Origin: Triatoma infestans
Lineage: Eukaryota > Arthropoda > Insecta > Hemiptera > Reduviidae
Length of the DNA stretch: 64,000 nucleotides
NCBI GenBank assembly: GCA_011037195.1
Contig: JAAEAF010006601.1
Location: 16,003-80,002, forward strand
Direction: 5' to 3'
The notes under the pieces were generated by a model. That model had not been told where the DNA came from, did not search any database, and saw only the letters and a list, made by a program, of their open reading frames with translations. Both the position numbers and the translations under genes were made by a program. Position 1 is the first letter of the stretch. Every line of letters begins with the position of its first letter. Positions 31,040 through 43,488 of the stretch are shown in pieces.

Positions 31040-33345
31040 GGTTTTTTTTAGCAAAATTAGTAAAACTAATTCCAAGTTCGCGCTTGATGCTTATTTTGAA
31101 GTTAACTATGAACTTAGCAGTATGAACTGCTCTGCACAAATCTCAAGAAAGAATATTATCAGTCCCTCTGTGATAGATTTGCTAATGCCTCTGACTCTAA
31201 GCAATTCTGGAATTTAGTTAATCGTTTTCATCGAAAGAATTTTGAATTCTACAGATTTGCTCCTACCTGCTTTATTGACAGATTATTATCCTTCTTTAAT
31301 TATATATACGAATCCGAGGCTTTACCTCATTCCTTCGGCCATTCTCTAATTTTTCCCTTGTTTAAAAATGGCGATGTTAACGAAGTCAATAAATATAGGG
31401 GCATCTCCTGCCTTAATGCTCTGGTCAAGATCTTCATTGCTCTGTTACTTCATCGCTTGGAACAATTTGTTAAAGACAACGACCTGCTAAGTGAATTTCA
31501 GGCCGGTTTTCGGCGCGGCTACTCCGCCATTGATAAAATTTTTGTGTTGCAAAATATAATTCTGAGAAAGAAAGGTAAAAAATTTACTGTTTTTTTATCG
31601 ATTTAAAATCGGCATTCGACACTGTAGAGTAGACCATTCCTCATTGTTCCTAAAGCTCTTCAATCTAGGTGTATCATGGAAGTTTATGAACATTCTGAAA
31701 GCATATTATTCACTAGGAATATCGTCAGTACATTGTATAGATGGAATGTCCGAACCTATCCGGGTAGGAGCCGGTGTGAGGCAGGGCTGTTTATTGAGCC
31801 CCATTCTTTTTTCACTTTTTGTAGACGATCTTCCGGCTCTGTTGGAGGGTGGTGTTCTTATCGGGGGTACCAAAATAAAAACCCTTCTACCCGGCATTGA
31901 CACCCCATGACATTAAACCCCATTTCCTTGCAGAGAAATATTAATATTCTGAAAACTTATTGTGTCCAATGGAACCTTTCGGTCAATTTAGAAAAATCCA
32001 AAATAATGATATTTCGAAAAGAAGGCAGATGAGCGGCTTCAGAAAAGAGGTTCTACAAAAAGTCCCGGATAGAGGTAGTGACCCGCTATAAGTACTCGGG
32101 TATCATTCTAACTCCGCATATGTCCCTGGTCCCCAACCTCGAAAATAAAGTGTCGATAGCTAAGCTCGGTTTAAACCGGGTTTGGTTTAACTTTATTCTT
32201 AATAAGAACGTTCCTCTTGACGCCAAATATAGGATTTTCAAGAGTGTGTCACGAGCAGTTCTTTCATATGGTGCTCAATCTTGGGGGTTTCAACGTTATG
32301 AAATCCTTGAACCCATCTTTTAAATGTTCAAAGATTTTTCTTAAAAAAATTATTCTTTCTTCCCTCTCCAACGCCTAAATATGTACTATCGATTGAGTGT
32401 GCTCTTGAACCGTTAGAGACTTTCACCCTTGCTCTACACTTCATATACTGCCTCAGAACCCTAGCTCTTGACAATCATCGCCTCCGAAAATTGTTGCAAC
32501 TGAAATTATTCAGAAGAAACTGTTTTGGTTTAAACACTGGCTTTCGATAGCACGTGATTTTTCCAGCAACCTATCTTGCATTCTTAACGATCGTGATAAA
32601 TGGAGTGATCAACTTTCGAACTTATTTAATAAAATAGATCCGTTCGCATCGAAGAGTCATTTTGTCGTGCAGGGAATTCTGATCGCTTTCTTTTGTATAA
32701 AACTTTAATCACTGACCATAAGTCATTTGTAACATTGTCCGTATTTAATAACCTCAGACTCTCAGAGATATGCTGGTTGTTGAAACTAAGAGCAGAACTG
32801 TTATACCTGAATTATACCCCTTGTTTGGAGAAAGATTCCGAACGAGAAATGTGTCCTCTCTGTAACTGCCAAGTACGGGAGGATTTGTTTCATTTCTTGG
32901 CAGAATGTCCTGCATTACTGGATGTGCGGCTCCTCCATCTCGGCAAATGTTCACTTTCCGGAGGAGAAATTATTGTTTACCTATGCGGACAACGGCCTTG
33001 TCATCATCCTTTAATTGCTTATGCTCGCCACGCTTGGAGAGTTAGGCACTTCAGGATCTCAGATTCTTTAGGTTAGTTTTTCAGTTTTTTATTGTAATTT
33101 ATAAAACTACGTTTGATTTATTTAACCATTAGTTGTGTTAATACTTTTATTTACTTTGCTATCTTATTCCAGTTCTGTCTTAGTTCTAGGGTAATTCTTG
33201 CTGTTTTTCATCATTTTTCTTTTTTGTATTATTTTCTGTTTTTCTGTTATGGCTGTAAACTCTAGCAGACGGCTCTTTGCCATGCTTCTGTACTCAAGTA
33301 TTATATCATCTACTGTATTATTTTTAAAATAAAGTACTTATAATA
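31040..33345 (+). mobile_element. Decayed LINE with reverse transcriptase and (TAA)n tail
   Basis: Successive plus-strand frames give QFWNLVNRFH (near 31205), FPLFKNGDVNEVNKYRGISC and EFQAGFRRGYSAIDKI (31358-31606). They continue with GVRQGCLLSPILFSLFVDDL (about 31775-31840), NLSVNLEKSKIM (about 31975) and CPLCNCQVREDLFHFLAECP near 32850. These are the fingers and palm of a LINE RT and the C-terminal zinc cluster. The catalytic YADD segment is missing around 31885-31920, and stops and shifts abound. The 3' end is TAATAATAATA near 33340, as in I-type LINEs. No endonuclease domain is visible, so it is 5'-truncated. It abuts a mariner at 33350. Confidence 0.75.
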
Positions 33346-33349
33346 ATAA

Positions 33350-34320
33350 TAGCAAAATATATGGAGATAGCATTTTGGACATCATCAAAATTTTCAATTT
33401 TTTTGCCACTTAGAAAATGATGTAGCGATCGGAATAAATGGAAATCCGATGGCACAATATCGGACGAGTATGGTGAGTGAGGCAATACCTTCCACCCCAA
33501 TTCATTAATTTTTTCCAGGGTTCGTCTTGCGCAGTGCGGTCTTGCATTATCGTGTTTTGCAGAATAACGCCTTTTCTGTTGACAATCGCTGGGCATTTTC
33601 AATTAAAGATTGATTTATTCCATTCAATTGTTCACAGTAAAGGTCTGCATTCACAGTTTGTCCAGGTTTCAGCACTTCAAAATGATGAATGAAGTGCATG
33701 ATGAATGAATTACCCCGCGAATACGCTACCAAACGCACAAAAGTGCCTTTTTGGAGTGTGAACCTGGCTTAGTTGTACTTCGTGGCATTTCTTTCGGAGA
33801 GAGCCACTGTCTTTTGCGTTTTGGATTATCATAGAGAACCCATTTTTCATGTCCGGTTGTCAAGCGATCCAAAAACGCTTCTGTGTTGTGCCGCTGAAGC
33901 AATAAGTTGCATGTGGTGGACCGGTTAGCTTTGTTTTCTTCGTACAGATTATGCGGGATCCAAACACCTGCTCTGCTTATTTTACCAATCTGCTGTAAAT
34001 GCTCTTGAATGGTCGACCAAGGTTGGTTAAGAGAGTTTGACAGTTCTTCGATTGTCTGACACGTGCCCACTTCCGCCCTTAACATGTCATTGTCTAAAGT
34101 TGTTGGTCTTCCTGATCGATACGAGTCGAAAAAGATCAAAATTACCAGATTTGAACTTAGGAAACCATCTTTGGCATTTACGAATATCTGATGCTCTTGG
34201 ATAAACATCGCAAATGTTTTTGGTAGCAACTGTTGCGTTACTACCCTTGTGAAACTCAAGAAGCATACAGTGCCGGATATGTACCTCTTCTGGTATTTGG
34301 CTGGTCATTTCACTATAAAT
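33350..34320 (-). mobile_element. mariner, near-complete transposase with breaks
   Basis: The minus strand encodes, in order, SQIPEEVHIRHCMLLEFHKG (start near 34308) and YRSGRPTTLDNDMLRAEVGT. They are followed by TIEELSNSLNQPWSTIQEHL, the second helix-turn-helix, and TTGHEKWVLYDNPKRKRQWL. The C-terminal part is HDNARPHCARRTLEKINELG and SDIVPSDFHLF. Spacing between the second and third Asp is the 34 residues of DD34D mariners. The first catalytic Asp has become His (TGHEKW), and frameshifts separate at least four blocks. The 3' end is cut by the LINE tail at about 33345. The terminal inverted repeats were not resolved. A different subfamily from 1978 and 15314. Confidence 0.8.
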
Positions 34321-34329
34321 TGTAAAAAA

Positions 34330-34940
34330 AAAAAAGTTTAAGAATTAATTATTTACGAGTAAACAAGTCACTCTAATCTTAAAACGTCTTTGGCACAACT
34401 TTGAAGTACACAATGAGCTGATAAATGACAAAGGAATATCGGACAGAAACGACATTACTTTCCGGTCCTCCTAATATATTCGCATTAGTGCGGGAAAAAC
34501 AAATAAATTTAAATAGCAAGAACATTTTATGCCTTATATTCTAATTAATTTGTTAAGTATGAAAATTCATCTTGGTTAGACTTGAACATGTTTGGTAGTT
34601 ACAATTCAGTATTTACTAGTTGGGCGATTGGTCAAGAAACATACAAATATACATAATTTGAATCTAATTAATATACAGTAGATTCCATTTTATCGGGTCG
34701 TCAAGCAGTTGGGCACTCTTATACAACTAACTTTTGAAGAGCAAAAATTTGAATGCGATAACTTTCCACATCCATCTCTTTTGATTCTCTCTCAGCTACA
34801 TCATCATCATTAGATGATCCCGGATGAGATTTATAGTTATAAATAACTATAAATAAAATAAATAAATTAGTAATCAATTAGTAGGTACATAAAATTAGTA
34901 TAAATAATTAGCGCCTACTATACAAAGCTTCCAATTTGGT
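34330..34940. other. No gene seen
   Basis: AT-rich spacer between the mariner and the CT-rich tract. Confidence 0.4.
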
Positions 34941-35338
34941 TGTCTGTCTGTCTATCTCTCTCCCCATCGCTCTCTCTCTCGCTTCATCTCTCTCTCCCCA
35001 TCTCTCTCTCTCTCCATCTGTCTCTTCATCTCTCTTTCCCACCCTCCCTCTCTCCATCGCTCTCTCTCCCCATCCCTCCCTCTCCCCATCGGTCTCTCTC
35101 TCCCTCCCTCCCCCACGCTCTCCCATCGCTCTCTCTCCCATCTATCTCCCTCCGTCCTCTTCTATCTTCTCTCTCATTCATCTCTCTCTCTCCTCCCTCC
35201 CTCTCTCCATCGCGCTCTCTCTCTTTCTCTCTCTCCATCTCTCTTTCCATCTCTCTCTCCATCCCTTCCTCTCTCTCTCTTTCTCTCTCTACAGCTATCT
35301 CTTTATCTCTCTCTCTCTCTTTCTCTCTCTCTCTGATC
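34941..35338 (+). repeat. CT-rich simple-sequence tract, left of CR1-type LINE
   Basis: About 400 bases of CTCTCT interspersed with CCATC, CCCTCC and TTCATC. Long frames on both strands here encode Ser/Leu/Pro or Arg/Glu repeats and are not genes. A similar tract follows the LINE at 45594-45951. Confidence 0.85.
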
Positions 35339-35652
35339 TTATATCAAGTTGAGTTCACATCGTGTCCGTAAAAATTTTAATTTTTCTAGTAGTTATTCAG
35401 TGTTTTTTGTCTTATTTTTGTTACAGTATTGTGAATTCAAATATTGTCTACACTTTAAGCAGTTTGATTTGTGTTAAACTTGCGCCCGTTCGTAGTAATT
35501 TACGAAAATTAATTAAGTTAAATTTTATAAGAGAACAGTAAGGTGAGTCAGTTTGAATTTATTTCTTTTTGAACTTTGATCACTTGTGGTTACAGTTGAG
35601 AATCTTATCTTCTCTCTTTTGTTACAAACAAAACATTTTAAAGTACATCACT

Positions 35653-36636
35653 ATGGCCAAATGTGGTAAATGTAACGTCGTTCTAACGCGCGCTACAAAC
35701 ATTTCACACGCACAATGTTCTAAATGTAAATTATTGTTTCATTTGGAGTGTGTTGGCCTCACGTCGGACGACTGGTCTACATTAAAAGAATTAAATAAAA
35801 CGTGGATATGAGCTGCTTGTAATAAAGATATACGAGTTACTCGCAGTGATTTTACACCAACATCTCCTGTTGCCTCTAAATCGCCCTCTGTTAGTGATGT
35901 GTCTACATTAAAGGAGGTACTCATGGCAATTCAGAGTAATACCTCAGCTCTCAATAATTTGATTGAGAGTCAGAAAGTGCAAAATGCGGATATTTTGAAG
36001 TCATTAGATGCTTGTTATAGTTCCATACAAGAGAATACAACTACTATAAATACGTTAAAGACTAAAGTAGATTCTCTCATTGTTCAAGTAGAAGCGCTCA
36101 ATAATGAGAAGAAGGTGCTTGAAAGCAAAGTGTCAGAATTACAGGTGACAGTTGAAGTGTTAAAACAGGCTTCAAGAGACAAAACCGTGGAAATCCACGG
36201 TATACCGTTGGTCCAAGGAGAGAGTGTGAATGACCTAGTAAATAAAATAGGTGCAGCTCTGGATGTTGACGTCAGAGAGGTAGATTTTGTTTATCGAGCA
36301 AGATCAAGTGCAAGTACTATCGATCCTCCACGACCACCACCCATAATAGCTACCTTCCTAAGACGGTGTACGAGAGACAACCTCATTGCTAAAAGAAAAG
36401 TTAAAAGGGATTTTTCCACTAGACACATTGGTTGGGCTACACAGGAGAACTACATCATCTACATCAACGAATCTCTAACCCCATACTTCAAGAAGCTGTA
36501 TGGTGCGGCTCGGACTGCTAAAAAATTAAATATTATAAAGTATGTGTGGGTGAAAAATGGTAGGGTGCTTATTAGGAAAACTGATGGCGCACCTGTGATT
36601 TCCGTTTGTAAACCAGATGACATACCATCTCAGTGA
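35653..36636 (+). pseudogene. CR1-type ORF1: PHD-like finger, coiled coil, FP-like domain
   Basis: From ATG 35653: a zinc finger with CGKC, CSKC and HLEC spacing of a PHD type. Then a TGA at 35809-35811 stands where the finger pattern asks for Cys (WI-stop-AACN). From 35899 the frame is open for 245 codons with a heptad-rich coiled coil (residues about 30-95 of that part). The C-terminal domain includes VEIHGIPLVQGESVNDLVNK and WATQENYIIYINESLTPYFK, resembling the FP-type C-terminal domain often found in insect CR1/L2-like ORF1 proteins. Such proteins bind the element RNA. One base change accounts for the break. Confidence 0.75.
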
Positions 36637-39600
36637 GGCTTAATAACCGTTAAATGTTTTATGTGCATATATATTAATTTAATTTTCTTGCCATCTGGCT
36701 ATTTGTTTTATTATACGTATTTTTATACAAAGTATTACAACTGCTTAAAATTACATCTTTTTAGTTACAGTATATTTTATTTTGACTGCATTATATTAAA
36801 TTTATTCTTTATTATTATTACTTTATTTAATTCTGAATTTAAACTTACTGATTTATATTTTTGTACTTATTATACTGTTTATTTTTACATCTTACTGAAA
36901 AAACTATCACAATTATAATGATGGAAAATTCATTAGTGTATTACATTATAGTCAATCAAATATTAGTTTCACCTATTAATGAGTACTGTTACTTTTTTTC
37001 AAAACAATGTTATTATATTATAACTTTCTTTATAATATGTTAGATAATTTATTAGTGTGTCATGTTAACTGTCAATCATTGGTTACACATATTGATGAAT
37101 TCCGTCACTTTTTCTCGAAACATTTTTATCATATTATAGCTCTCTCAGAAACTTGGTTAAAACCTCATGTTAGTGACTCAGTGGTAAATTTATACAATTA
37201 CAATCTTATCAGATGGGACCGCTTGGAGAAAGTGGGCGGTGGTGTTGGCCTGTTTGTTCATTATTCGCTGCATGCTAAAATATTAGCTACTTCTGCAGAG
37301 CAATACTGTTCTCGTCCAGAGATTCTTATTGTGGAAATTGCTTGGCATGCAGCTTCCAAATTATTATTTACTGTTTTATATCGGCCTCCTAAAATTGGAT
37401 TTATTTCTGATTTTGAAAATATTTTTTTGCAATATAATCAGAATTATAAACATTTAATAATCGTGGGTGATTGGAACACTGATATGAATAGTGTTACATT
37501 TGATAGTAGTTATGTTAATAATTTCATACATGAGTGTAATTTATTTCTTGTTCCTTTCTATCCTACACATCACATCTTCCTCACACACTTGGTTGGATAT
37601 CTTCATCGTTGATGACCCAGATAAAGTTGTGGAACATTCTCAGCTCCCGGTTTCCTTCCTCTCCAATCACGATTTAATTCAAATTAAGTATTCCTTTAAA
37701 GTTACTCGTCTACTCAGTAAAACAATTTATTTTAGAGATTTTAAACGTTTTGTTAGTGAAGAATACTTGACTGATCTTCAGGACTGTGACTGGATTTCAT
37801 TTTATCAATCTTTAGATATAGACAATAAAGTATATCTCTTTAATAAATTTGTTCTTGAAACAATGAATAAACATGCTCCTCTTTGTGCTGCTAACATTAG
37901 GCGACCACCTGCACCTTGGTTAACAGATGAAATTCGTTGTTTAATGCGTGATCGTGATAAGTTACGTAAGGCTTTTATTAGAACACGTAATGATGCTCTG
38001 TATTAGAAACACAAAACAAAAAGAAATCAAGTACAAGATATAATTAAAATGGCTAAACGTACATTTTACTCGAGTACATTTTCTGGCACAAATGATTCCA
38101 AGGTGATTTGGAATGAATTAAGAAAACTCGGTTTAATTAAATCTCGATCACGACAGAGTAACATACCTTTTACTTGTGATGAAATTAACAAATACTTTGC
38201 CAGCTTTGTTCATAACAATATTGCCTGTGATCTCTATAAATGGGCTCATTCAAACACAAGTTTCACTTACGAGCAATTTTATTTTAAACATATAACACTT
38301 GATACTCTTCTAGCTAATCTCTTTTGCAGCAAATCTAACGCTAAGGGTACTGATGGAATTCCTATAGACTTCCTAAAAAAATCAATGCCTGTTATTATAG
38401 CTCCGTTATTGGAGCTTTATAATTTTTCTTTAACATACTCAATATATCCGCAATATGGAAACAATCTCATATTCGTCCTCTCCCCAAAATTAAACTTCCT
38501 TCCTCTTTGAACGACCTGAGACCTATATCCTTACTTCCTGCTGTTTCTAAGCCTTTAGAAAGGATTGTTTGCCAACAAATAAAAGAATATCTAAAAACTA
38601 ATAATTTATTAAATCCATTCCAGTCTGGCTATCGGGAAGGTCACAGTACACAAACAGTACTGCTGAAAATAACAGATGATATTCGTTTGGACATTGACAA
38701 AAGAATGGTGACTATTCTAGTGCTTTTTGATTTCTGTAAAGCCTTTGAATCAGTCTGTCATTCACTTTTACTTCATAAATTAAAATTATTAAATTTTTCT
38801 GATTCTACTTTGTCGTGGTTTCAATCGTATCTTTGTAGTCGAAGGCAGTTAGTGATTGGTAGCAATGAGGAAAGATCTTCTTGGGAGTCTATTAATTCTG
38901 GAGTACCACAGGGTTCTGTTTTAGGGCCTCTTTTATTCTGTTTATATATTAATGATCTGCCTAGTGTAATAAAATACTGTAAACATAAGCTTTATGCGGA
39001 TGATTTACAAATATTTTTGCACTGTCTGCCCTCTGAATTGGAGTCTCGTATTGCCAGAGTAAAGTCTGATGTGAATTCAATCCTTAGCTGGACAAAGTCA
39101 AATTTCATTATATTTAATATAACAAAATCAAAAGCAATGATAATTGGCAGTAGAAAATATATAAATACAATTAATTTAGACTACATTTCCAAAATTACTG
39201 TTAATAACATAAATATACCTTATGTTACGACTGCGAAATGTTTAGGTGTGACGATTTCTAATACCTTATCTTGGAATAGCCATGCTAGTAATATTTGCAA
39301 TAGTATTTATAAATCTCTATACCAGCTAAAACTCCATAAAAATATGTTGCCTATATCTCTCCGTAAACAGCTAGTTTGTACTCTCATACTTCCTCATTTT
39401 GATTACTGCTGCCTGGTATATACTGATCTTACTGCGGAACTTAACACCAAACTCCATAGATCACTTAACTCCTGTATCCGTTTTATATTAAATATTAGGA
39501 AAGACGAACATATTACACCACATTACTTTACTTTAAACTGGCTTACTGTTGACTACCGTAGAAAATACTTTATGGGTAATTTCATATACCAATTGTTTAG

Positions 39601-39666
39601 GACACAGACTCCAAAATACTTATATGACATGTTTACACAAAAAGCTGCACTAGACTTAAGAACTAT

Positions 39667-39706
<40 letters not shown>
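39667..39706 (-). other. Poly-A tail of the I-group LINE
   Basis: A run of about 40 T with one C on the plus strand, i.e. the A-tail at the 3' end of the minus-strand element, directly against the target duplication. Confidence 0.9.
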
Positions 39707-39712
<6 letters not shown>

Positions 39713-39759
39713 ATGGCATCAGCTTGAAGCCACAGCCAACACTAAATTTTAAATTTCTG

Positions 39760-42700
39760 TTAAACCTTGTGGTTTATCTCATCGAGGTAGTCCACCATGA
39801 TTTCATATATTTCCGATGAGCGGGAGTTTAATAATTGTTTATAATTAAATGGGTTCGGTGTATGTGGATATATTTTGATAAACATTGTATTTCTGTTGCT
39901 GATGTATTTTTTGCATTCCATGAAGATATGTTCTAGTGATTCAACCATCTCACATGTGTCGCATATTGGTGATTCTTTCTTACCTATTTTATGTAAATAT
40001 TGTGGACATATTCCATGGTTGCTTCTTAGACGACACATTATACGAATATGTTTTTTATTGTAAGGATGGTCCAAATAAAATGGTTTTGTAGTTACTATGG
40101 GATTAATAGATTTAAAGAATAAGCCTTTACTTGAGGAGGAGAAATCCTGCTGCCAACTATTTAGAATATTAAGTTTTAATATGCTATTGATATCTGTGGT
40201 TGGGACTTTTATATTTAAAATTGCTCCTTCTTGAATGGACTTTTTGGCCAGAGCGTCTACAAGCTCGTTTCCTCTGATTCCAATGTGGGCTTTCAGCCAT
40301 CCAAAATAAATCTTTTTCTTATTTCTCCTTAGATCTCCAACTATATTTAATATTTTCGTAGTTATGTAGTTTAGTTTCACACTAAAAGTAATATTCTTTA
40401 ACTGTGAAATGGCACTCAGGCTATCTGATAGAATTGCGGCTTCTTGTATATTTTCTATTTTGATGTATTCTAAGGCTTGCCAAATAGCCGAAAGTTCGGC
40501 AGTGTAAATGGTACAATAATCAGGCAGTTTGTACATATATCTATGATCATGTTGTGGGACGTAGAATGCGCAACCCACCCCATCATTTGTAACTGAACCA
40601 TCAGTATAAATTAAGGTCGCGTTAGGCCATTTATTTCTAACTTTGTAAATAAAAGTATCAGAGTTACGTTCTTCAGTTGGAAAATTAAATATATGTGCGT
40701 TAATTTGATTAATAATGGCCGAATAATCTATAGCAAATATTGGATATATATTGTTGCAGTAAATGAGTTGAGAGAACTGTGATACAGCTATGAAGCCTTC
40801 TGTTAGAGGGGGGGATATTTTCTTGCGCCAATATGCTCGAGTCAGTACCAAAGAGTTTAAATGGCAAATTTTTCTGCAAACATCCCCATTAACAGACATG
40901 AATTTTATAACTAATTTGTTTGTTAAAAGCTGTCTCCTCAGTGCGAGCGGGTGTTCACCTGATTCAACCAGGAGTACATCTACAGGCGTCGACTTCAGAA
41001 AACCGAAACACACTCTTATGCATTTTCGTTGAATAATATCGAGTTTATTTAGCGCTGTCTTATTGGCATCTCCATAAAACATGGAGCCATAATCGAAAAT
41101 GGATCGAATGGTATTTCTATAGAACATCATACCTATTTTTGGGTCCGATCCCCAGTCTCGGTGCGATATAAGTTTCAGAATATTGAAATATTTTTCTGTT
41201 TTATCCACCATGTAGTTAATGTGAGCTGTCCACTTCAAGCCTTTGTCAAGAAAAATTCCCAGAAACTTTACCTTGGTATTGCAAGGAAAATTCCAGCCGG
41301 ATAATTTAATTGATTCGCCAAAAGGGAGGTGTCTTTTCCGAGAGAATATACATATTTCAGATTTTTCAGCTGAGATAGATAAGTTTTTTTGTCGTGTCCA
41401 ATTTTTTAATATATCTATTGTCGTTTCTAATTTGTCTTTACAATAGAGAGGTTCTAGGTCAGTGACGTAAAGGCAAATGTCGTCGGCGTATTGGAGAATC
41501 TCTACACCATCAGGCAGGTCCTGCTCAATATCCGCTACATAAAGAGCGTACAGGATTGAGCTGAGAATATTACCCTGCGGCAGCCCATTTAGAGCGGATC
41601 GTGGGCCGATAATTTTATCATTAATTTTGACGTAAATCTTTCTACTAGTTAAGAGACCCATAATTCTGTCGCAAAATGCTGCAGGAAAATTCTTATTAAT
41701 TAATACAGAGTGGAGTATGGTCAAGTCAACATTATCGTATGCTCCTGAGATGTCTAGAAATAGCGCCATAGTAGTTTTGTTCGATGTGTAACCTATCTGA
41801 ATGTCCGTCACTAATTTACTAATACAGTCTATTGTAGATTTTCCCTTCCTAAATCCGAACTGACTTCTTGGCAGAAGGTTGCGATTTTCTATCCACCATT
41901 CTAAGCGATTTTTAACAATTCTTTCAAAAGTTTTTTGTACACATGAAGACAGAGAGATAGGGCGGTATGAACTACATATATTTGGTTTTTTGCCAGGTTT
42001 TAAAAGGGCAACTACATTATATTCCTTCCACTGTTGTGGGTATATACCTGATGTCCAGATTTTATTAAATATATTTAATAATTCGATACTTTTGTTGGTT
42101 GGTAGGTGGTACAATATAGGGTATGTTATGTCATCTCTCCCGGGTGAGGTATTCTCGTTATGCTTCAACGCTATAGACATTTCTCTCATATTAAATTTTT
42201 TTTCTAAAAAATGGTCGGTTGGAGTATTTAATTGGGGTACTATTATATTTTGGACGAAATCTGGTGTAAGTTTTTGTAGGAATTCATAGGCCCATTCCCC
42301 AATTTCTGAGTTGTTATTATTATGCATAATTTTGATGTTGGAATTTTTAAGTTTTCTTATACTTTCCCAGATACTTTTAGTTGGTGTACCTCTGTTAAGA
42401 TTTTGACAGTAATCAAACCAGGCGTGACGTTTAGCTTCTTTAATTGATAATTTCGTAAGTGCGTTTTGCTTCTTATATTTCAAAAAATTTGTAAATGACG
42501 GATTTCTTTTATAAGCACTATAAGCTACCTTTCTGTCATTTAAATTTTTTTCGCAAGATTCATTCCACCAATAGTTACGAAATTTATTATTTATTATTTT
42601 TTTAAATTTAGGAATTGATTCATTGCAGGCGTCATTTATTTTGCTAATGAATGTATCATAATCGATTATTGAATCATCTCCATTATTCATAATGTTTTCG

Positions 42701-43440
42701 AATTTTTCCCAGTCGGCTTTCCGAACATTCCATTTCCTACTAGAAACTCGTTGGCATGTTTTAAATGAGATTTCCTGTGACGAAATTAATATTGGTAAAT
42801 GGTTTGAACCCATGGGATCTTGAATAGTTCGCCAATCAAAGACGTCAACATATTCTTGAGAAGAGAATGTTATGTCAATAGCTGAGTTTCTTGTGTGAGT
42901 GTAATCATTCACTAAGGTAGGGCTACCATTGTTTAAAAAATATAATTCAGATTCTTGAGCTGCTTGAAGTAATTTATTACCTTTACTATTCGTAAAATCT
43001 GAACCAAACGCTACATGATGGCAGTTAAAGTCCCCGCACACTAGTACTGGTTTAGGCAAATTTGAGAAAAAGGTTTTCCATGCTGTCATCGAGGTGTTAT
43101 TTCTCGGTTGGTTATACAATGATATTATGTTTAAACTGTTGCCTGTATTTAACATTATAGAAATTCCTACACACATTACATTACTAGGAGTGGATAAATT
43201 TTCTATTTCACTATAATTTATGTTATTTCTAATAAGAAATGCCACACCTGCTCTACCGTCATCTCTGTCCTGACGACAAACTTTATATCCTCTAAACTTG
43301 TAGATTTTTCCTGGTTTAAACCATGTTTCGCTTATTGCTACTATATCTATTTTTTCTGAACCCAAATAACTTTCTAAATTAACTTTATTTGCAACTACAG
43401 ATCTTGCATTCCACTGAAGTATATTAAGATTAGCAATCAT
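39760..43440 (-). CDS. I-group LINE ORF2: endonuclease, RT, RNase H polyprotein
   Basis: 1226 residues, no stop or frameshift. APE endonuclease 1-220: N11 in QWNARS, SETW 37-40, GDFN 136-139, SNHLPI 212-217. Reverse transcriptase about 470-735: LDISGAYD (561-568), LPQGNILSSILYAL and YADD 651-654 with both Asp residues. RNase H about 940-1070 with D947 (YTDGS), E982 (TAEL), D1006 (LSDS) and D1062 (VDAL), all four catalytic residues present. C-terminal zinc cluster C1160, C1163, H1171, C1176. It nicks target DNA, copies the element RNA from the nick and removes the RNA. All catalytic positions that can be read by eye are intact, so it may be active. Confidence 0.95.
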   Translation of the reverse strand: MIANLNILQWNARSVVANKVNLESYLGSEKIDIVAISETWFKPGKIYKFRGYKVCRQDRDDGRAGVAFLIRNNINYSEIENLSTPSNVMCVGISIMLNTGNSLNIISLYNQPRNNTSMTAWKTFFSNLPKPVLVCGDFNCHHVAFGSDFTNSKGNKLLQAAQESELYFLNNGSPTLVNDYTHTRNSAIDITFSSQEYVDVFDWRTIQDPMGSNHLPILISSQEISFKTCQRVSSRKWNVRKADWEKFENIMNNGDDSIIDYDTFISKINDACNESIPKFKKIINNKFRNYWWNESCEKNLNDRKVAYSAYKRNPSFTNFLKYKKQNALTKLSIKEAKRHAWFDYCQNLNRGTPTKSIWESIRKLKNSNIKIMHNNNNSEIGEWAYEFLQKLTPDFVQNIIVPQLNTPTDHFLEKKFNMREMSIALKHNENTSPGRDDITYPILYHLPTNKSIELLNIFNKIWTSGIYPQQWKEYNVVALLKPGKKPNICSSYRPISLSSCVQKTFERIVKNRLEWWIENRNLLPRSQFGFRKGKSTIDCISKLVTDIQIGYTSNKTTMALFLDISGAYDNVDLTILHSVLINKNFPAAFCDRIMGLLTSRKIYVKINDKIIGPRSALNGLPQGNILSSILYALYVADIEQDLPDGVEILQYADDICLYVTDLEPLYCKDKLETTIDILKNWTRQKNLSISAEKSEICIFSRKRHLPFGESIKLSGWNFPCNTKVKFLGIFLDKGLKWTAHINYMVDKTEKYFNILKLISHRDWGSDPKIGMMFYRNTIRSIFDYGSMFYGDANKTALNKLDIIQRKCIRVCFGFLKSTPVDVLLVESGEHPLALRRQLLTNKLVIKFMSVNGDVCRKICHLNSLVLTRAYWRKKISPPLTEGFIAVSQFSQLIYCNNIYPIFAIDYSAIINQINAHIFNFPTEERNSDTFIYKVRNKWPNATLIYTDGSVTNDGVGCAFYVPQHDHRYMYKLPDYCTIYTAELSAIWQALEYIKIENIQEAAILSDSLSAISQLKNITFSVKLNYITTKILNIVGDLRRNKKKIYFGWLKAHIGIRGNELVDALAKKSIQEGAILNIKVPTTDINSILKLNILNSWQQDFSSSSKGLFFKSINPIVTTKPFYLDHPYNKKHIRIMCRLRSNHGICPQYLHKIGKKESPICDTCEMVESLEHIFMECKKYISNRNTMFIKIYPHTPNPFNYKQLLNSRSSEIYEIMVDYLDEINHKV

Positions 43441-43488
43441 TTTACTATATTTTTTGTTTACTGTAAACGGAGCAAGATTATCAATAAG

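Noticed and set aside
34936..35371. Long Ser/Leu/Pro and Arg/Glu open frames on both strands
   Set aside because: Translation of a CT-rich simple-sequence tract; all frames are open because of low complexity. Likewise 45551-45981.
36661..37043. Hydrophobic open frames between CR1-type ORF1 and ORF2
   Set aside because: Very AT-rich inter-ORF spacer; composition alone gives Phe/Tyr/Ile runs.
40790..42289. Plus-strand open frames of 67-136 codons
   Set aside because: Antisense shadows of the intact I-group ORF2.
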